64,000 nt of DNA, from contig NZ_QGMP01000001.1 of NCBI RefSeq assembly GCF_003259185.1, positions 248,001-312,000 of the forward strand, in the 5' to 3' direction. Each line of letters begins with the position of its first letter. Within the stretch, counting starts at the first letter, position 1. Below, piece by piece: positions 55,620 through 64,000 of the stretch. A program made the translations under genes and the position numbers. The notes below the pieces were generated by a model. It worked only from the letters and a program-made list of their open reading frames with translations. It made no database searches and had not been told where the DNA came from. Source of the DNA: Isoalcanivorax indicus. GTDB lineage: Bacteria; Pseudomonadota; Gammaproteobacteria; Pseudomonadales; Alcanivoracaceae.

Positions 55620-56915
55620 TCAGTGCAGTTTCAGGCGCGGTCGCACCAGCCGGTTGAAGCGTCCGGCGATCAGCAACATCAGGGTGCGTGGCCAGCCGTA
55701 CAGGGCGGCCTGATGCAGCCGATACAGGCTGATGTACATGATGCGCGCCAGCCAACCTTCGACAAAGAAGTTGCCGCCCTTGAGGTTGCCCATGAGCATG
55801 CCCACCGAGCTGTACTGGCTCAGAGAGACCAGCGAGCCATGGTCGCGGTAACGGAAAGGCCGGAACGGCTGATCGCGCACCAGCAGGCGCTCGAAGCTGC
55901 GCGCCATGTAATGGGCCATCTGCTGGGCTGACTGGGCCCGTGGCGGCAGTGGGCGCTCGGCGCCAGGCAGGGTGCAGGCGGCGCAATCGCCGATGGCGAA
56001 GATGTTCGGCTGGCCGACGGCCTGCAGCGTGGGTTCCACGACCACCTGATTGATACGGTTGCGTTCCAGGTCATCCAGTGTGCCGAGCACGGCTGGCGCC
56101 TTGACCCCGGCGGCCCAGACCAGCAGATCGGCTTCGATGTTGTCGCCGTCCTTGACCACGAAGGTGCCCGGCTCGGCACGTTCCACCATGGTGCCGGTGT
56201 GCACCTTGACCCCCAGGCCCTCCAGGCGCGTGTGCGCCGCCAGCGACACGCGCTCGGACAGTGCCGGAAGAATCCGCGGAGCGGCTTCGATCAGGTGCAC
56301 ATTGAGTTGCTTGCGGTCCAGATGCTCATGGCCATATAGCTTGAGCATGCTCACGGCATGATGGATTTCTGCGGCCAGTTCCACGCCGGTGGCGCCGCCG
56401 CCGACAATCGCCACCGACAGTGGCGAGTTGTTGTGGTTGGCGTGCAGGCAGGCGTTCAGGAATTTTTCGCGGAAGCGGTCGGCCTGCTGACGGCTGTCCA
56501 GGAACAGGGCGTGGTCGCGAACGCCGGGGGTATTGAAGTCGTTGCTGCAGCTGCCGATGGCGAGCACCAGGTAGTCATAGGCCACGCTGCGTTCCGGCAA
56601 CACTTCCTGGCCCTGGTCGTCGTTGACCGGGGCCAGCCGGATTTCCTTCGCCTTGCTGTCCAGGCCGCTCAGGGTGCCAGGTTCGAAGCGGTAGTGGTTG
56701 AGCCGGGCATGGCCGCGATAATCGACCGCATCCAGATCGGCATCGATCGCGCCGGTGGCGACCTCGTGGTAACGCGGCTTCCAGACATGAATATTGTTGC
56801 TGTCCACCAGCGTGATGTCGGCAACGCCGTGTTTGCCGAGTCGGCGCCCCAACAGGGTCACCAGCGGCAAGCCGCCCGCGCCGCCGCCCACCACTACTAT
56901 CTTTGTCGCTGCCAT
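55620..56915 (-). CDS. ndh: NADH dehydrogenase, type II
   Basis: A peripheral flavoprotein that passes electrons from NADH to quinone without pumping protons. The 431-residue product has an FAD-binding GGGAGG (9-14), a second Rossmann motif SVAIVGGGATGVELAAEI and the conserved GDCAACTLPG near the C-terminal third. A C-terminal amphipathic stretch should hold the membrane. It is divergent from hemC with 225 nt between starts. Confidence 0.93.
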   Translation of the reverse strand: MAATKIVVVGGGAGGLPLVTLLGRRLGKHGVADITLVDSNNIHVWKPRYHEVATGAIDADLDAVDYRGHARLNHYRFEPGTLSGLDSKAKEIRLAPVNDDQGQEVLPERSVAYDYLVLAIGSCSNDFNTPGVRDHALFLDSRQQADRFREKFLNACLHANHNNSPLSVAIVGGGATGVELAAEIHHAVSMLKLYGHEHLDRKQLNVHLIEAAPRILPALSERVSLAAHTRLEGLGVKVHTGTMVERAEPGTFVVKDGDNIEADLLVWAAGVKAPAVLGTLDDLERNRINQVVVEPTLQAVGQPNIFAIGDCAACTLPGAERPLPPRAQSAQQMAHYMARSFERLLVRDQPFRPFRYRDHGSLVSLSQYSSVGMLMGNLKGGNFFVEGWLARIMYISLYRLHQAALYGWPRTLMLLIAGRFNRLVRPRLKLH

Positions 56916-57140
56916 GGCCGTGCTCCCTTGCCACCCCGGCCCTGCGGGCCGATGGGTGTGCCCACGCTACACCTGCGCGGGCGTGAAAAAAACGGCAAGT
57001 TTAGGCTTCGTCATAGGCTTGTCCAGCGGCGTAACGGCTTATTTGTGTCCTGCCGGTCATCCGTGGCCGGGCGCGGCGGCCAACCACGGTGCTTTCCGGT
57101 ACACTGGCGGGCCTGAGATGACCCTGTTTCCGGAGACACC

Positions 57141-58073
57141 ATGACCGAACAACTGTTGCGCATTGCCACCCGTTCCAGCCCGCTTGCCGTCTGGCAGGCC
57201 GAGTATGTGCGCGAGCGCCTTGAAGCGCTGCACGCGGGCCTGCGGGTGGAGCTGGTGCGCATCAAGACCCAGGGCGACAAGATCCTGGATACACCGCTGG
57301 CGAAAATCGGCGGCAAGGGCCTGTTCGTCAAGGAACTGGAAGAAGCCATGCGCGATGGTCGCGCGGACATCGCCGTGCATTCCATGAAAGACGTGCCCAT
57401 GGCGCTGCCCGAAGGGTTTCAGTTGCCGGTGATCTGCGAGCGACACGATCCGCGTGATGCGTTTGTGTGCGCCACCCATGCGGATCTGGATGCGTTGCCG
57501 CAGGGCGCGCGCGTCGGCACGTCCAGCTTGCGGCGTCAGGCACAGATTCTGGCGCGACGCCCGGACCTGACGGTGACCAGCCTGCGTGGCAATGTGCAGA
57601 CCCGCCTGAGCAAGCTGGATGGTGGCGACTTCGATGCCATTTTGCTGGCGGCGGCGGGCCTGAAGCGACTGGAGATGGACGACCGTATCCGGCTGGCGCT
57701 GCCGCCGGAAGTGCTGCTGCCTGCTGTGGGCCAGGGGGCGGTGGGTATCGAATGCCGGGAAGGCGACGATCTGGTGGCGGGCTTGCTGGCGCCGCTCAAT
57801 GATGCCGACACCTGGGACCGGGTGGTGGCTGAGCGGGCCATGAACCGTCGCCTGGAGGGCGGTTGCCAGGTGCCGATTGCCGGCTATGCCGTGCTGGAGG
57901 ATGACACCCTGTGGCTGCGCGGTCTGGTGGCCAGCGAAGAGGGCAGCGAGGTGTTGCGCGCGGAAGCGCGCGCGCCACGCGACCAGGCGGCGGCGCTGGG
58001 GGTGGCCGTGGCCGAGGACCTTCTGAGGCAAGGCGCCGACCGGATTCTCGGCGCCATCTATCAGCGAGCCTGA
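57141..58073 (+). CDS. hemC: Porphobilinogen deaminase (hydroxymethylbilane synthase)
   Basis: Joins four porphobilinogens into hydroxymethylbilane. The 310-residue product starts [18 protein letters not shown]. The substrate arginines lie in [21 protein letters not shown] and [10 protein letters not shown], and the dipyrromethane cofactor cysteine is about residue 242 (GGCQVPIAG). It opens the haem operon; hemD follows after 6 nt. Confidence 0.97.
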   Translation: MTEQLLRIATRSSPLAVWQAEYVRERLEALHAGLRVELVRIKTQGDKILDTPLAKIGGKGLFVKELEEAMRDGRADIAVHSMKDVPMALPEGFQLPVICERHDPRDAFVCATHADLDALPQGARVGTSSLRRQAQILARRPDLTVTSLRGNVQTRLSKLDGGDFDAILLAAAGLKRLEMDDRIRLALPPEVLLPAVGQGAVGIECREGDDLVAGLLAPLNDADTWDRVVAERAMNRRLEGGCQVPIAGYAVLEDDTLWLRGLVASEEGSEVLRAEARAPRDQAAALGVAVAEDLLRQGADRILGAIYQRA

Positions 58074-58079
58074 CACGCC

Positions 58080-58820
58080 ATGACGGTACGCCCGCGTGTA
58101 CTGGTGACACGCCCGGCAGGTCAGGCCGAGGCGTTGCTGGCACGTCTGCAGGCAGAGGGCTTTGCCGCAGTCCATGTGCCAGCGCTGGCGATCACGCCCC
58201 GCCCCCTTGATGGGGCGGCGCAGCGATTGCTGCTGGACGTGGATCAGTATCATGCCGTGTTTTTTGTCAGCCCGAATGCGGCCCGCCTGGGCTGCGCCGC
58301 GTTGGCCGATGTCTGGCCGCAGTGGCCGGTGGGCGTGCACTGGCTGGCGGTGGGTGAGGCCACGGCCGCGGTGCTGAACGAAGCGGGTTTGCCTGCGGAG
58401 GCACCGTCGGCGGGATTCAACTCCGAGGCCGTGCTGGCGCTGCCCTGCCTGCAATCGCTGGCGGACAGGAAAATCATGATCCTGCGTGGTGACGGCGGCC
58501 GCGAACTGTTTGCCGACACGCTACGCCAGCGCGGCGCACAGGTGATGACCTTGCCGCTGTATCGGCGCCATTGTGCGACGGATTTTCGCTGGCCGGACGG
58601 GATTGTGGATGCAGTGCTGGTGACCAGCGTGGAAAGCTGGCACTGTTTACATGAGCGTGCAGCGGCAGCACTTCAGGGGCCGCTGATCATCGCGGGCAGC
58701 GAACGGATTGCTCAGACCATCCGTGCTGCCGGCTACCCGAGACTGCAAGTGGCGGCGAGTCCGCACGATGAGGATATGCTGGCATGTCTGAAAACATGTC
58801 TGGAAAAGAAGAAGGGGTAA
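58080..58820 (+). CDS. hemD: Uroporphyrinogen-III synthase
   Basis: Closes hydroxymethylbilane with inversion of ring D. The 246-residue product has the two-lobed HemD fold: VLVTRPAGQAEALLARLQ at the start, VFFVSPNAARLG, GFNSEAVLALP, and ILRGDGGRELFADTLRQRGA. Sequence conservation in this family is low but position between hemC and hemX confirms the call. It overlaps hemX by 37 nt. Confidence 0.94.
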   Translation: MTVRPRVLVTRPAGQAEALLARLQAEGFAAVHVPALAITPRPLDGAAQRLLLDVDQYHAVFFVSPNAARLGCAALADVWPQWPVGVHWLAVGEATAAVLNEAGLPAEAPSAGFNSEAVLALPCLQSLADRKIMILRGDGGRELFADTLRQRGAQVMTLPLYRRHCATDFRWPDGIVDAVLVTSVESWHCLHERAAAALQGPLIIAGSERIAQTIRAAGYPRLQVAASPHDEDMLACLKTCLEKKKG

Positions 58821-59827
58821 CGGATACCCCGCCCGCTTCCCCGGTACCACCGCGCGGCCACCGCCGCCCCCCTGCAGGTCGCGGGCGAGGACTCCTGTGG
58901 CTGATCCTGGTACTGATGCTGGCGGGTGCGGGCTATCTGGGTTGGCAGGTCTGGGAAAGCCAGCACCGTGAACATGGCGCCTGGCGTGCGGCGCTGGCGG
59001 ATCAGGAAGACCATTGGCAACGCGCCCTGGCGACGACACAGGACGCCCAGGCCGCCCAGGCGGAACGCATCCAGCAACTCGAAACCGCGCTGGCGGACAC
59101 CGGGCAGCAGCTGCGGGCCCTGCGCGAGGGGGGGCAGCAGTTCTGGCTGATCAGCGAAGCCCTGTCACTGGCCAGTCTGGCGGAGCAGCAACTGCTGTTG
59201 ACCGGCGATGCCGAGGCGGCAGCACGCGTGCTGCACGCGGCGGACGACCTGCTGGCGCGCAGCGACGACAACGCCATGCTGCCCCTGCGTGAGGCGCTGC
59301 GCGAGGATATCGCCCGCTTGAATGCCGCCCAACGGGTGGATGTGACCGGCATTCTGCTGGAGCTGGGCGCCCTGCAGGGCCGGGTGGCCGACTTGGCCTT
59401 GCCGCGCCGCGAGCCCCCCAGCGCCGGCACGGCCGACGCGGAGGAGACCGACGCCGCCGAGACGGGGCGCCTGGAACGGTTGCTGGCGCGCTTGCCGGTG
59501 CGCATTCGCACTTATGACGGCCCGGCGCCGTTGCCGCTGGACAGTGCCAGCCGCCAGCTGGTGCGGCTGGCCTTGGAAAACGAACTGCAGCAGGCGCGGC
59601 TGGCGCTGTTGCAGGGTCGGCCAGACGTCTACACGGCGGCGTTGCAGCGTGCTGACGAACTGGCCGGTACCTGGTTTGCGCAGGCTGATCCGGGTGTCGA
59701 GGCCTTCCGCGAGGCGGTGCAGACCCTGGCGGCGCAGGATGTGGCCCAGGCCTTGCCGGATATCGGCACCGGGCTGGCGGCGCTGCGTCGCGCCCGTGCC
59801 GGGCGCATGCCGGAGGGCGATGAATGA
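58784..59827 (+). CDS. hemX: HemX-like protein
   Basis: A 347-residue inner-membrane protein of the HemX family: one membrane segment (LLWLILVLMLAGAGYLGWQV, about 45-64), a periplasmic coiled-coil (AQAERIQQLETALADTGQQL) and a C-terminal domain. Despite homology to a predicted uroporphyrin C-methyltransferase, no methyltransferase motif is visible, and the role is uncertain. The start at 58784 overlaps hemD by 37 nt; an ATG 12 nt later is an alternative. It overlaps hemY by ATGA. Confidence 0.88.
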   Translation: MSENMSGKEEGVTDTPPASPVPPRGHRRPPAGRGRGLLWLILVLMLAGAGYLGWQVWESQHREHGAWRAALADQEDHWQRALATTQDAQAAQAERIQQLETALADTGQQLRALREGGQQFWLISEALSLASLAEQQLLLTGDAEAAARVLHAADDLLARSDDNAMLPLREALREDIARLNAAQRVDVTGILLELGALQGRVADLALPRREPPSAGTADAEETDAAETGRLERLLARLPVRIRTYDGPAPLPLDSASRQLVRLALENELQQARLALLQGRPDVYTAALQRADELAGTWFAQADPGVEAFREAVQTLAAQDVAQALPDIGTGLAALRRARAGRMPEGDE

Positions 59828-61062
59828 GACGGCTGGTGCTGTGGCTGATTGCCGCCCTGGCCCTGGCGCTGGCGGCGGGTCTGTGGCTGGGTCGCCTGCT
59901 GCTGGAGGATGCTGGCTACGTGCTGGTGGTGTATGGCCAGCGCGAGATGGAAACGTCCGTGACCTTCCTGGTGCTGGTGCTGGTGGCCGCCGCCGCCCTG
60001 CTGGTGCTGCTGACCCTGTTGATGGCGCCACTGTGGCGCCTGCTAACCCCGACCCACTGGAGCGTCTGGCGGCGCCGACAGGCTGCCCAGCGGCAGCTGC
60101 GTGACGGGTTGCTGGAACTGTCGGCGGGGCATTGGCAGCGCGCCCACGGATTGCTGTCTTCCGCCGGGCGGCGTCTGGACTGGCCGCTGCCGGCCTGGCT
60201 GGCGGCAGCGGTGGCCGCTCGTCAGCGCGGTGATGGTGAGAGTGTGCAGCAGGCCCTGGCGCAGGCGGAGGCGGTGCCCAGTGGTCGCTTCCCCACCTTG
60301 CTGGTGCGCGCCCGCATGGCCTTGCAGGAGGGGCGCCCGCACCGCGCCCGTGAACTGCTGGAGCCGGAGCGCAAGCGCTACGGCGACAGCCCGGTCATGC
60401 TGCATCTGCTGGCCGAAGCCTATGGCCGCGAAGGCAACTGGGCCGCTCTGTGCGAGTTATTGCCGCAGCTGCGCAAGGTCGATCCGCAGGCGGGTAATCT
60501 GGATCAGCGTGAACAGCGTGCCTGGCTGGGCCGCATGCGCCAGGCCGCCAGCATGCCCGGGTTCAACAATGCCGCGCAGCGTCGCGATAGCCTGGCGCGG
60601 CTGTGGAAGAAGATGCCGCAACGCCTGCGCCGGGTACCGTCCCTGCGTGCCCAGTATGCGGGCTATCTGGCCCAGTTCGGTGATGGCCCGGGTGCCTTCA
60701 AGGTCGTCACCCGGCATATCGAAGAGGATTGGGATGACGGTCTGGTGGCCGTCATGGAAGCGCTGGAAGAGGTGCCGCCGGATGTGGTGCTGGCGCGGCT
60801 GGAGCGCTGGCTGGTGGACCGCCCTGCGAACCAGGCGGTGCTGCTGACCGCCGGGCGCGTGGCATTGAAGGCCAAGTTGTGGGGCAAGGCCCGTGCGTTT
60901 TTCGAGACGGCGGCAGCGGCGGGTCATGCCACGGCGCAGGCAGAGTTGGCCAGGTTGCTGGCGGCCCTGGGTGACGAAGAGGGTGCCAGGGCTTGTCTGG
61001 ATGCGCGGCTTGAGGCCTTGGGCGCGACCTTGCCGCCCTTGCCGCAGCCGCGCCCCCGTTGA
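59824..61062 (+). CDS. hemY: HemY-type tetratricopeptide protein
   Basis: A 412-residue membrane-anchored protein of the gammaproteobacterial HemY family (not the Bacillus protoporphyrinogen oxidase of that name). Two N-terminal membrane segments (LVLWLIAALALALAAGLWLG; FLVLVLVAAAALLVLLTLLM) precede TPR-like helical repeats (LVRARMALQEGRPHRARELL; LLTAGRVALKAKLWGKARAF). It follows hemX in the hemCDXY operon. Its stop codon directly abuts the stop of convergent hemH. Confidence 0.9.
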   Translation: MRRLVLWLIAALALALAAGLWLGRLLLEDAGYVLVVYGQREMETSVTFLVLVLVAAAALLVLLTLLMAPLWRLLTPTHWSVWRRRQAAQRQLRDGLLELSAGHWQRAHGLLSSAGRRLDWPLPAWLAAAVAARQRGDGESVQQALAQAEAVPSGRFPTLLVRARMALQEGRPHRARELLEPERKRYGDSPVMLHLLAEAYGREGNWAALCELLPQLRKVDPQAGNLDQREQRAWLGRMRQAASMPGFNNAAQRRDSLARLWKKMPQRLRRVPSLRAQYAGYLAQFGDGPGAFKVVTRHIEEDWDDGLVAVMEALEEVPPDVVLARLERWLVDRPANQAVLLTAGRVALKAKLWGKARAFFETAAAAGHATAQAELARLLAALGDEEGARACLDARLEALGATLPPLPQPRPR

Positions 61063-62139
61063 TTAACGCCGGATCTGTTCCGCCAGGGCCTCGCTGAGCG
61101 CCGCATCCCGCTCCGGCTTTGCCAGCCACTGCTCCAGCTGCGGTGCCAGCAAGGCACTCAGCGCTTCAATATGATCGGCGCCGGCATTCAGAGCAGGAAT
61201 ATAGTCATAGCGTTCGCCGCCGGCCTCCATGAAGTACTCCCGGTTTTCCTCGCCGATTTCCTCGATGGTTTCCAGACAGTCCGCCGAAAAGCCGGGGCAG
61301 ACGACGTGCACATGCTTGACGCCCTGGCCTGGCAGCGCCTTCATGGTTTCATCCATGTACGGCCGCAGCCATTCCTCGCGACCGAAGCGCGACTGGAAGG
61401 TCGTCATGTAATCGTCTGGCCCGAGCCCGAGCCGTTCCGCCAGCAGCCGCGATGTCTTGTGGCACTCGCAGTGATACGGATCGCCGTTGAGCAGGTAGCG
61501 CTTGGGAATGCCGTGATAGGACAGGATCAGCTTGTCCGGCCGACCCTGTGCTTTCCAGTGCGCGGTAATGCGCCCGGCCAGAGCGTCCAGGTAGGGCGGG
61601 AAGTCGTGGTAATGGCTGATGAAGTGGAAATCCGGCAGCCAGCGACGTCGACGCATGTCGGCGGCCAGCGCGTCGAAGGTCGAGGCGGTGGTGGCGGCGG
61701 AGTACTGCGGGTACAGCGGCAGCACGATCAACTGGCGCACCCCTTGATCCTGCAGGCGTTGCAGGGTATCGGCGATGGCGGGCTGGCCGTAACGCATGGC
61801 GAAATCCACCACAAGGCGTTCGCCGTAGCGGGCGCGCAGCGTATCGCGCAGTGCCTCGCACTGGTCCCGGGTGTGATACAGCAACGGCGAGCCCCTGTCG
61901 GTCCACACGGTGCGGTAGGCAGCGGCCGAGCGGCGCGGGCGAATGCGCAGGATGATCAGATTGAGGATCAGCCACCAGAGCAGGCGTGGCACTTCCACCA
62001 CACGGGGGTCGGACAGGAACTCGCGCAGGTAGCGGCGCAGGGCGGGCGCGGTGGGCGCATCCGGTGTGCCCAGATTGGTGATCAGCACACCAATGCGGTC
62101 GGCCTGGCTGTGTCGAAAGTTGTCGGCACCCTTGTACAT
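61063..62139 (-). CDS. hemH: Ferrochelatase
   Basis: Inserts iron into protoporphyrin IX, the last step of haem synthesis. The 358-residue product contains ITNLGTPDAPTAPALRRYL, ILSYHGIPKRYL with the catalytic His, and VCPGFSADCLETIEEIGEE. The ATG at 62139 gives MYKGADNFRHSQADRIGV; the open frame extends upstream but without a family match. It lies 10 nt downstream of a ferredoxin-reductase gene on the same strand and convergent with hemY at zero distance. Confidence 0.95.
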   Translation of the reverse strand: MYKGADNFRHSQADRIGVLITNLGTPDAPTAPALRRYLREFLSDPRVVEVPRLLWWLILNLIILRIRPRRSAAAYRTVWTDRGSPLLYHTRDQCEALRDTLRARYGERLVVDFAMRYGQPAIADTLQRLQDQGVRQLIVLPLYPQYSAATTASTFDALAADMRRRRWLPDFHFISHYHDFPPYLDALAGRITAHWKAQGRPDKLILSYHGIPKRYLLNGDPYHCECHKTSRLLAERLGLGPDDYMTTFQSRFGREEWLRPYMDETMKALPGQGVKHVHVVCPGFSADCLETIEEIGEENREYFMEAGGERYDYIPALNAGADHIEALSALLAPQLEQWLAKPERDAALSEALAEQIRR

Positions 62140-62149
62140 GTCTGGATCC

Positions 62150-63148
62150 TTAACGTGGCGCGTAATCGAACACGTCGGAGTGCATGGCGGTGGCGGGCAC
62201 TCCGGCGGCATTGAGGGCGTCGAAGACGGCCCAGGCCATGATCGGCGAGCCGCCGATATGCACCTCGACCCGTTGCGGGTCTGTCAGGTCGGCGAGCACG
62301 GCTTCGTGCACCATGCCATGCCGGTAGTCCGGGTTGCCGGATTCGGACAACACCGGGACGTAGGTCACCTGACCGGCGGCAGCCCACGCCGCCGGCAGCG
62401 CAGGCAGATAGATGTCTTCCGCGCGGCGCGCGCCCCAGTAAAGATAGATGGGGTGGGCAAAACGTTGCGTCAACAGATGCTCGATCATGGCCTTGGCCGG
62501 GGCGAAACCCGTGGAGCCGCAGACAAACCAGACGGGCTTGTCCGGCAGAGCGTCGGCCAGAAAACGACGGCCGCCGGGGAGACGCACGCGCATGATCGGG
62601 TCGCTGCGCAGTTGCGCCATGATCTCCAGCGAGGACGGATTGTCGGCGGTATGCCGCACATGCAGTTCCAGATCGCGGCCATCGCCCTGCCGGGCGTTGG
62701 CAATCGAAAAGGCCGCTGGCGCATCGCCGTACAGCAATTCCAGATACTGGCCGGCATGCCACTGCACCGGCTTGCCGGCAGGCAGGCGCAGCATGACGCG
62801 GCTGACATCGTGGTTCAGGGCAGTAATGTCTGTGACCTGGCAGGCTGCCTCGACAATCGGCAGCTCGCCCGGTGCGGTCATGTCCGGCACGTTGATCTCG
62901 CAGTCTTCCAGGGCGTGGGCGACGCAGTATACCACTGCGTCTGCGGCGGCTTCGCCCGCACGAATGGTGCGGCCATTGCGCAGTCGCACACTGCCGTGGA
63001 CCAGTGTGCCCTGACAGCGCAGGCAGTTGCCGTTACGGCAGGCGTTGGGAAAGCCGAAGCCGGCACGCTGGCCGGCTTCGAGCAGGGTTTCAGCGGCAGC
63101 AGCAGGATAGTGCCCGCCGCCGCTGACGGTGATGGTGTAATCACTCAT
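62150..63148 (-). CDS. 2Fe-2S ferredoxin-NAD(P)H reductase (CDP-6-deoxyglucoseen-reductase-like)
   Basis: A 332-residue electron-transfer flavoprotein: plant-type ferredoxin domain with cluster cysteines C37, C42, C45 and C75; an FAD domain (QWHAGQYLELLYGD; AFSIANAR) and an NAD(P) domain (CGSTGFAPAKAMIEHL). Proteins like this are annotated CDP-6-deoxy-delta-3,4-glucoseen reductase or as reductases in oxygenase systems; the true partner is unknown. It overlaps the MAPEG gene by ATGA and precedes hemH by 10 nt, all minus strand. Confidence 0.88.
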   Translation of the reverse strand: MSDYTITVSGGGHYPAAAAETLLEAGQRAGFGFPNACRNGNCLRCQGTLVHGSVRLRNGRTIRAGEAAADAVVYCVAHALEDCEINVPDMTAPGELPIVEAACQVTDITALNHDVSRVMLRLPAGKPVQWHAGQYLELLYGDAPAAFSIANARQGDGRDLELHVRHTADNPSSLEIMAQLRSDPIMRVRLPGGRRFLADALPDKPVWFVCGSTGFAPAKAMIEHLLTQRFAHPIYLYWGARRAEDIYLPALPAAWAAAGQVTYVPVLSESGNPDYRHGMVHEAVLADLTDPQRVEVHIGGSPIMAWAVFDALNAAGVPATAMHSDVFDYAPR

Positions 63149-63528
63149 GCACTCATGATGAACAGCGAGGCGATGATGGCCATGCCGGCGAACCAGACCA
63201 GTGAACGGGCGCTGGCCCAGTCGGCGATGTAGCAGATGCCGAACAGTATGCGGCTGACGACAAAGGCAACGGCCAGCATGTCCAGCGTGCCCTGGCCGAG
63301 ATTGCCGATTACCGAGGCCACGATTACGGCGGCCAGGAAAGCCGGTGTGACTTCAAAGCTGTTCTGCTGCGCCCAGTGGGCACGTTTGCGGGCGCCTTCC
63401 AGTCCTTCGAGGAATTCGCGCGGGTTGTGGTTCTGACGCGGGCCGAAACCGCCCTGAAACTTGGCAAAACCGGTAAACAGATACGGCAGGAAAATGGCGA
63501 CAAGCATGCACCAGTAAGCTGTAGTCAT
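63145..63528 (-). CDS. MAPEG-family membrane protein
   Basis: A 127-residue protein with four membrane segments and the MAPEG pattern: FQGGFGPRQNHNPREFLEGL followed by ARKRAHWAQQNSFEVTPAFL. Members are glutathione-related membrane enzymes or uncharacterised bacterial homologues. It overlaps its two minus-strand neighbours by 4 nt each (ATGA), so the DsbA-like, MAPEG and reductase genes form one tightly coupled transcript with hemH. Confidence 0.88.
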   Translation of the reverse strand: MTTAYWCMLVAIFLPYLFTGFAKFQGGFGPRQNHNPREFLEGLEGARKRAHWAQQNSFEVTPAFLAAVIVASVIGNLGQGTLDMLAVAFVVSRILFGICYIADWASARSLVWFAGMAIIASLFIMSA

Positions 63529-64000
63529 GATGGGTCCTCGCTGCGGTGTGGGTCTGTTGTTGTTTCAATGGTGGTTTCAATCGTTGTTTCCATCAGGCCA
63601 AAACGATCCTGGCCCCATAACAGGGTGTTACCAAACTGCAATGAGGGTACACCCCAACTGCCCGCAGACACCATGGCATCGCGGTTTGCCGTGGCCCGCT
63701 CCACCCATTCGCGATCACCCAGCCAGCGGCGGGCCCGGTTCCAGTCCAGCCCGGCGCGCGCGCAAACTTGCTTCAGACCGCTGTCGCTTGCCGTATTGAT
63801 GCCTTCACTCCAGATGCCGGTGGCCGCGCTGATGAGGAACTCGCGCAGCCTGCCTTCCTTTTCGGCAAACGGCCACAGGGCCATACAGCGTTCCACCCCG
63901 GGCCCTACCGGGTCGCAGACAAAGCCGAAAGGAATGCCGTGCAGGCGTGCTTCGCGGGCGGCGTCAGACAGGATGTAGAAGCGCTTGGCGCGCGGCACGC
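63525..64000 (-). CDS. DsbA-family thioredoxin-fold protein, HCCA-isomerase-like (5' part outside window)
   Basis: The C-terminal 158 or so residues of a DsbA-like oxidoreductase/2-hydroxychromene-2-carboxylate isomerase-type protein. Seen are the helical insertion domain (ALWPFAEKEGRLREFLISA; GLKQVCARAGLDWNRARRWL) and the cis-Pro loop AGSWGVPSLQFGNTLLWGQDR. The frame is open to the window edge; a GTG at 63998 could be a start, but the missing thioredoxin front half shows the gene continues outside. The last residues are a repetitive METTIETTIETTTD tail. It overlaps the MAPEG gene by 4 nt. Confidence 0.82.
   Translation of the reverse strand, partial: VPRAKRFYILSDAAREARLHGIPFGFVCDPVGPGVERCMALWPFAEKEGRLREFLISAATGIWSEGINTASDSGLKQVCARAGLDWNRARRWLGDREWVERATANRDAMVSAGSWGVPSLQFGNTLLWGQDRFGLMETTIETTIETTTDPHRSEDPS

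Noticed and set aside
58784-59827. HemX as an active uroporphyrinogen C-methyltransferase
   Set aside because: No SAM-binding methyltransferase motif is visible; the protein is a membrane-anchored coiled-coil, so only the family name was kept.

Overview
The window is GC-rich bacterial chromosome from a gammaproteobacterium. It carries a gene block (ubiD, rho, trxA, ppx, ppk, hemB, then yheS-like, TIGR02444, mip-like, algQ, dsbB and hemCDXY genes) whose content and partial order recall the corresponding Pseudomonas chromosome. The large 180-kDa NAD-glutamate dehydrogenase, the short SecD and the Mg-type HemB fit a Pseudomonadales/Oceanospirillales organism, perhaps Alcanivorax-like. The genus is inference; no rRNA is present to settle it.

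Layout. 1-1.7 kb: 5' part of a short-form secD and a doubtful small secreted protein. 1.8-7.9 kb: a CDF metal transporter, an MscS-type channel, and a murein pair (YcbB-type L,D-transpeptidase and M15 peptidase). 7.9-20.5 kb: gdhB, slyD, moaA, an outer-membrane barrel made of two similar halves, an SDR, ubiD and a PhoX-type phosphatase. 20.6-31.6 kb: an accessory region lying between ubiD/phoX and rho. 31.7-64 kb: housekeeping genes for termination (rho), thioredoxin, polyphosphate (ppx, ppk), haem (hemB, hemCDXY, hemH), transcription elongation (greB), glutathione (gshA), Tex, ompR/envZ, ndh, dsbB, algQ and a ribosome modulation factor.

The accessory region is the most interesting part. From about 20974 to 24738 it looks like two integron gene cassettes without a visible integrase. 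Each is bounded by a 7-9 nt core site at its start that is the exact reverse complement of the one at its end. Cassette A holds a tRNA-Leu-like sequence bounded by inverted repeats and an 81-residue zinc-ribbon protein. Cassette B is unusually long (about 3.1 kb), AT-rich, and carries a two-gene Hachiman-type anti-phage system: a HamA-like (DUF1837) nuclease-fold protein whose stop overlaps the start of a HamB-like superfamily 2 helicase. To the right lie a four-gene TetR-controlled metabolic operon, a divergent AraC/GlxA regulator with a metallo-beta-lactamase-fold enzyme, and a small membrane protein. Three copies of a 60-bp hairpin-forming repeat separate these units.

Working together: the haem genes supply cofactor; gshA, trxA, dsbB and slyD handle thiol and protein folding; rmf, ppk and ppx belong to stationary-phase physiology; algQ modulates sigma-70 availability. 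The accessory region supplies strain-specific functions, notably phage defence. No rRNA, CRISPR array, complete insertion sequence or integrase was seen.
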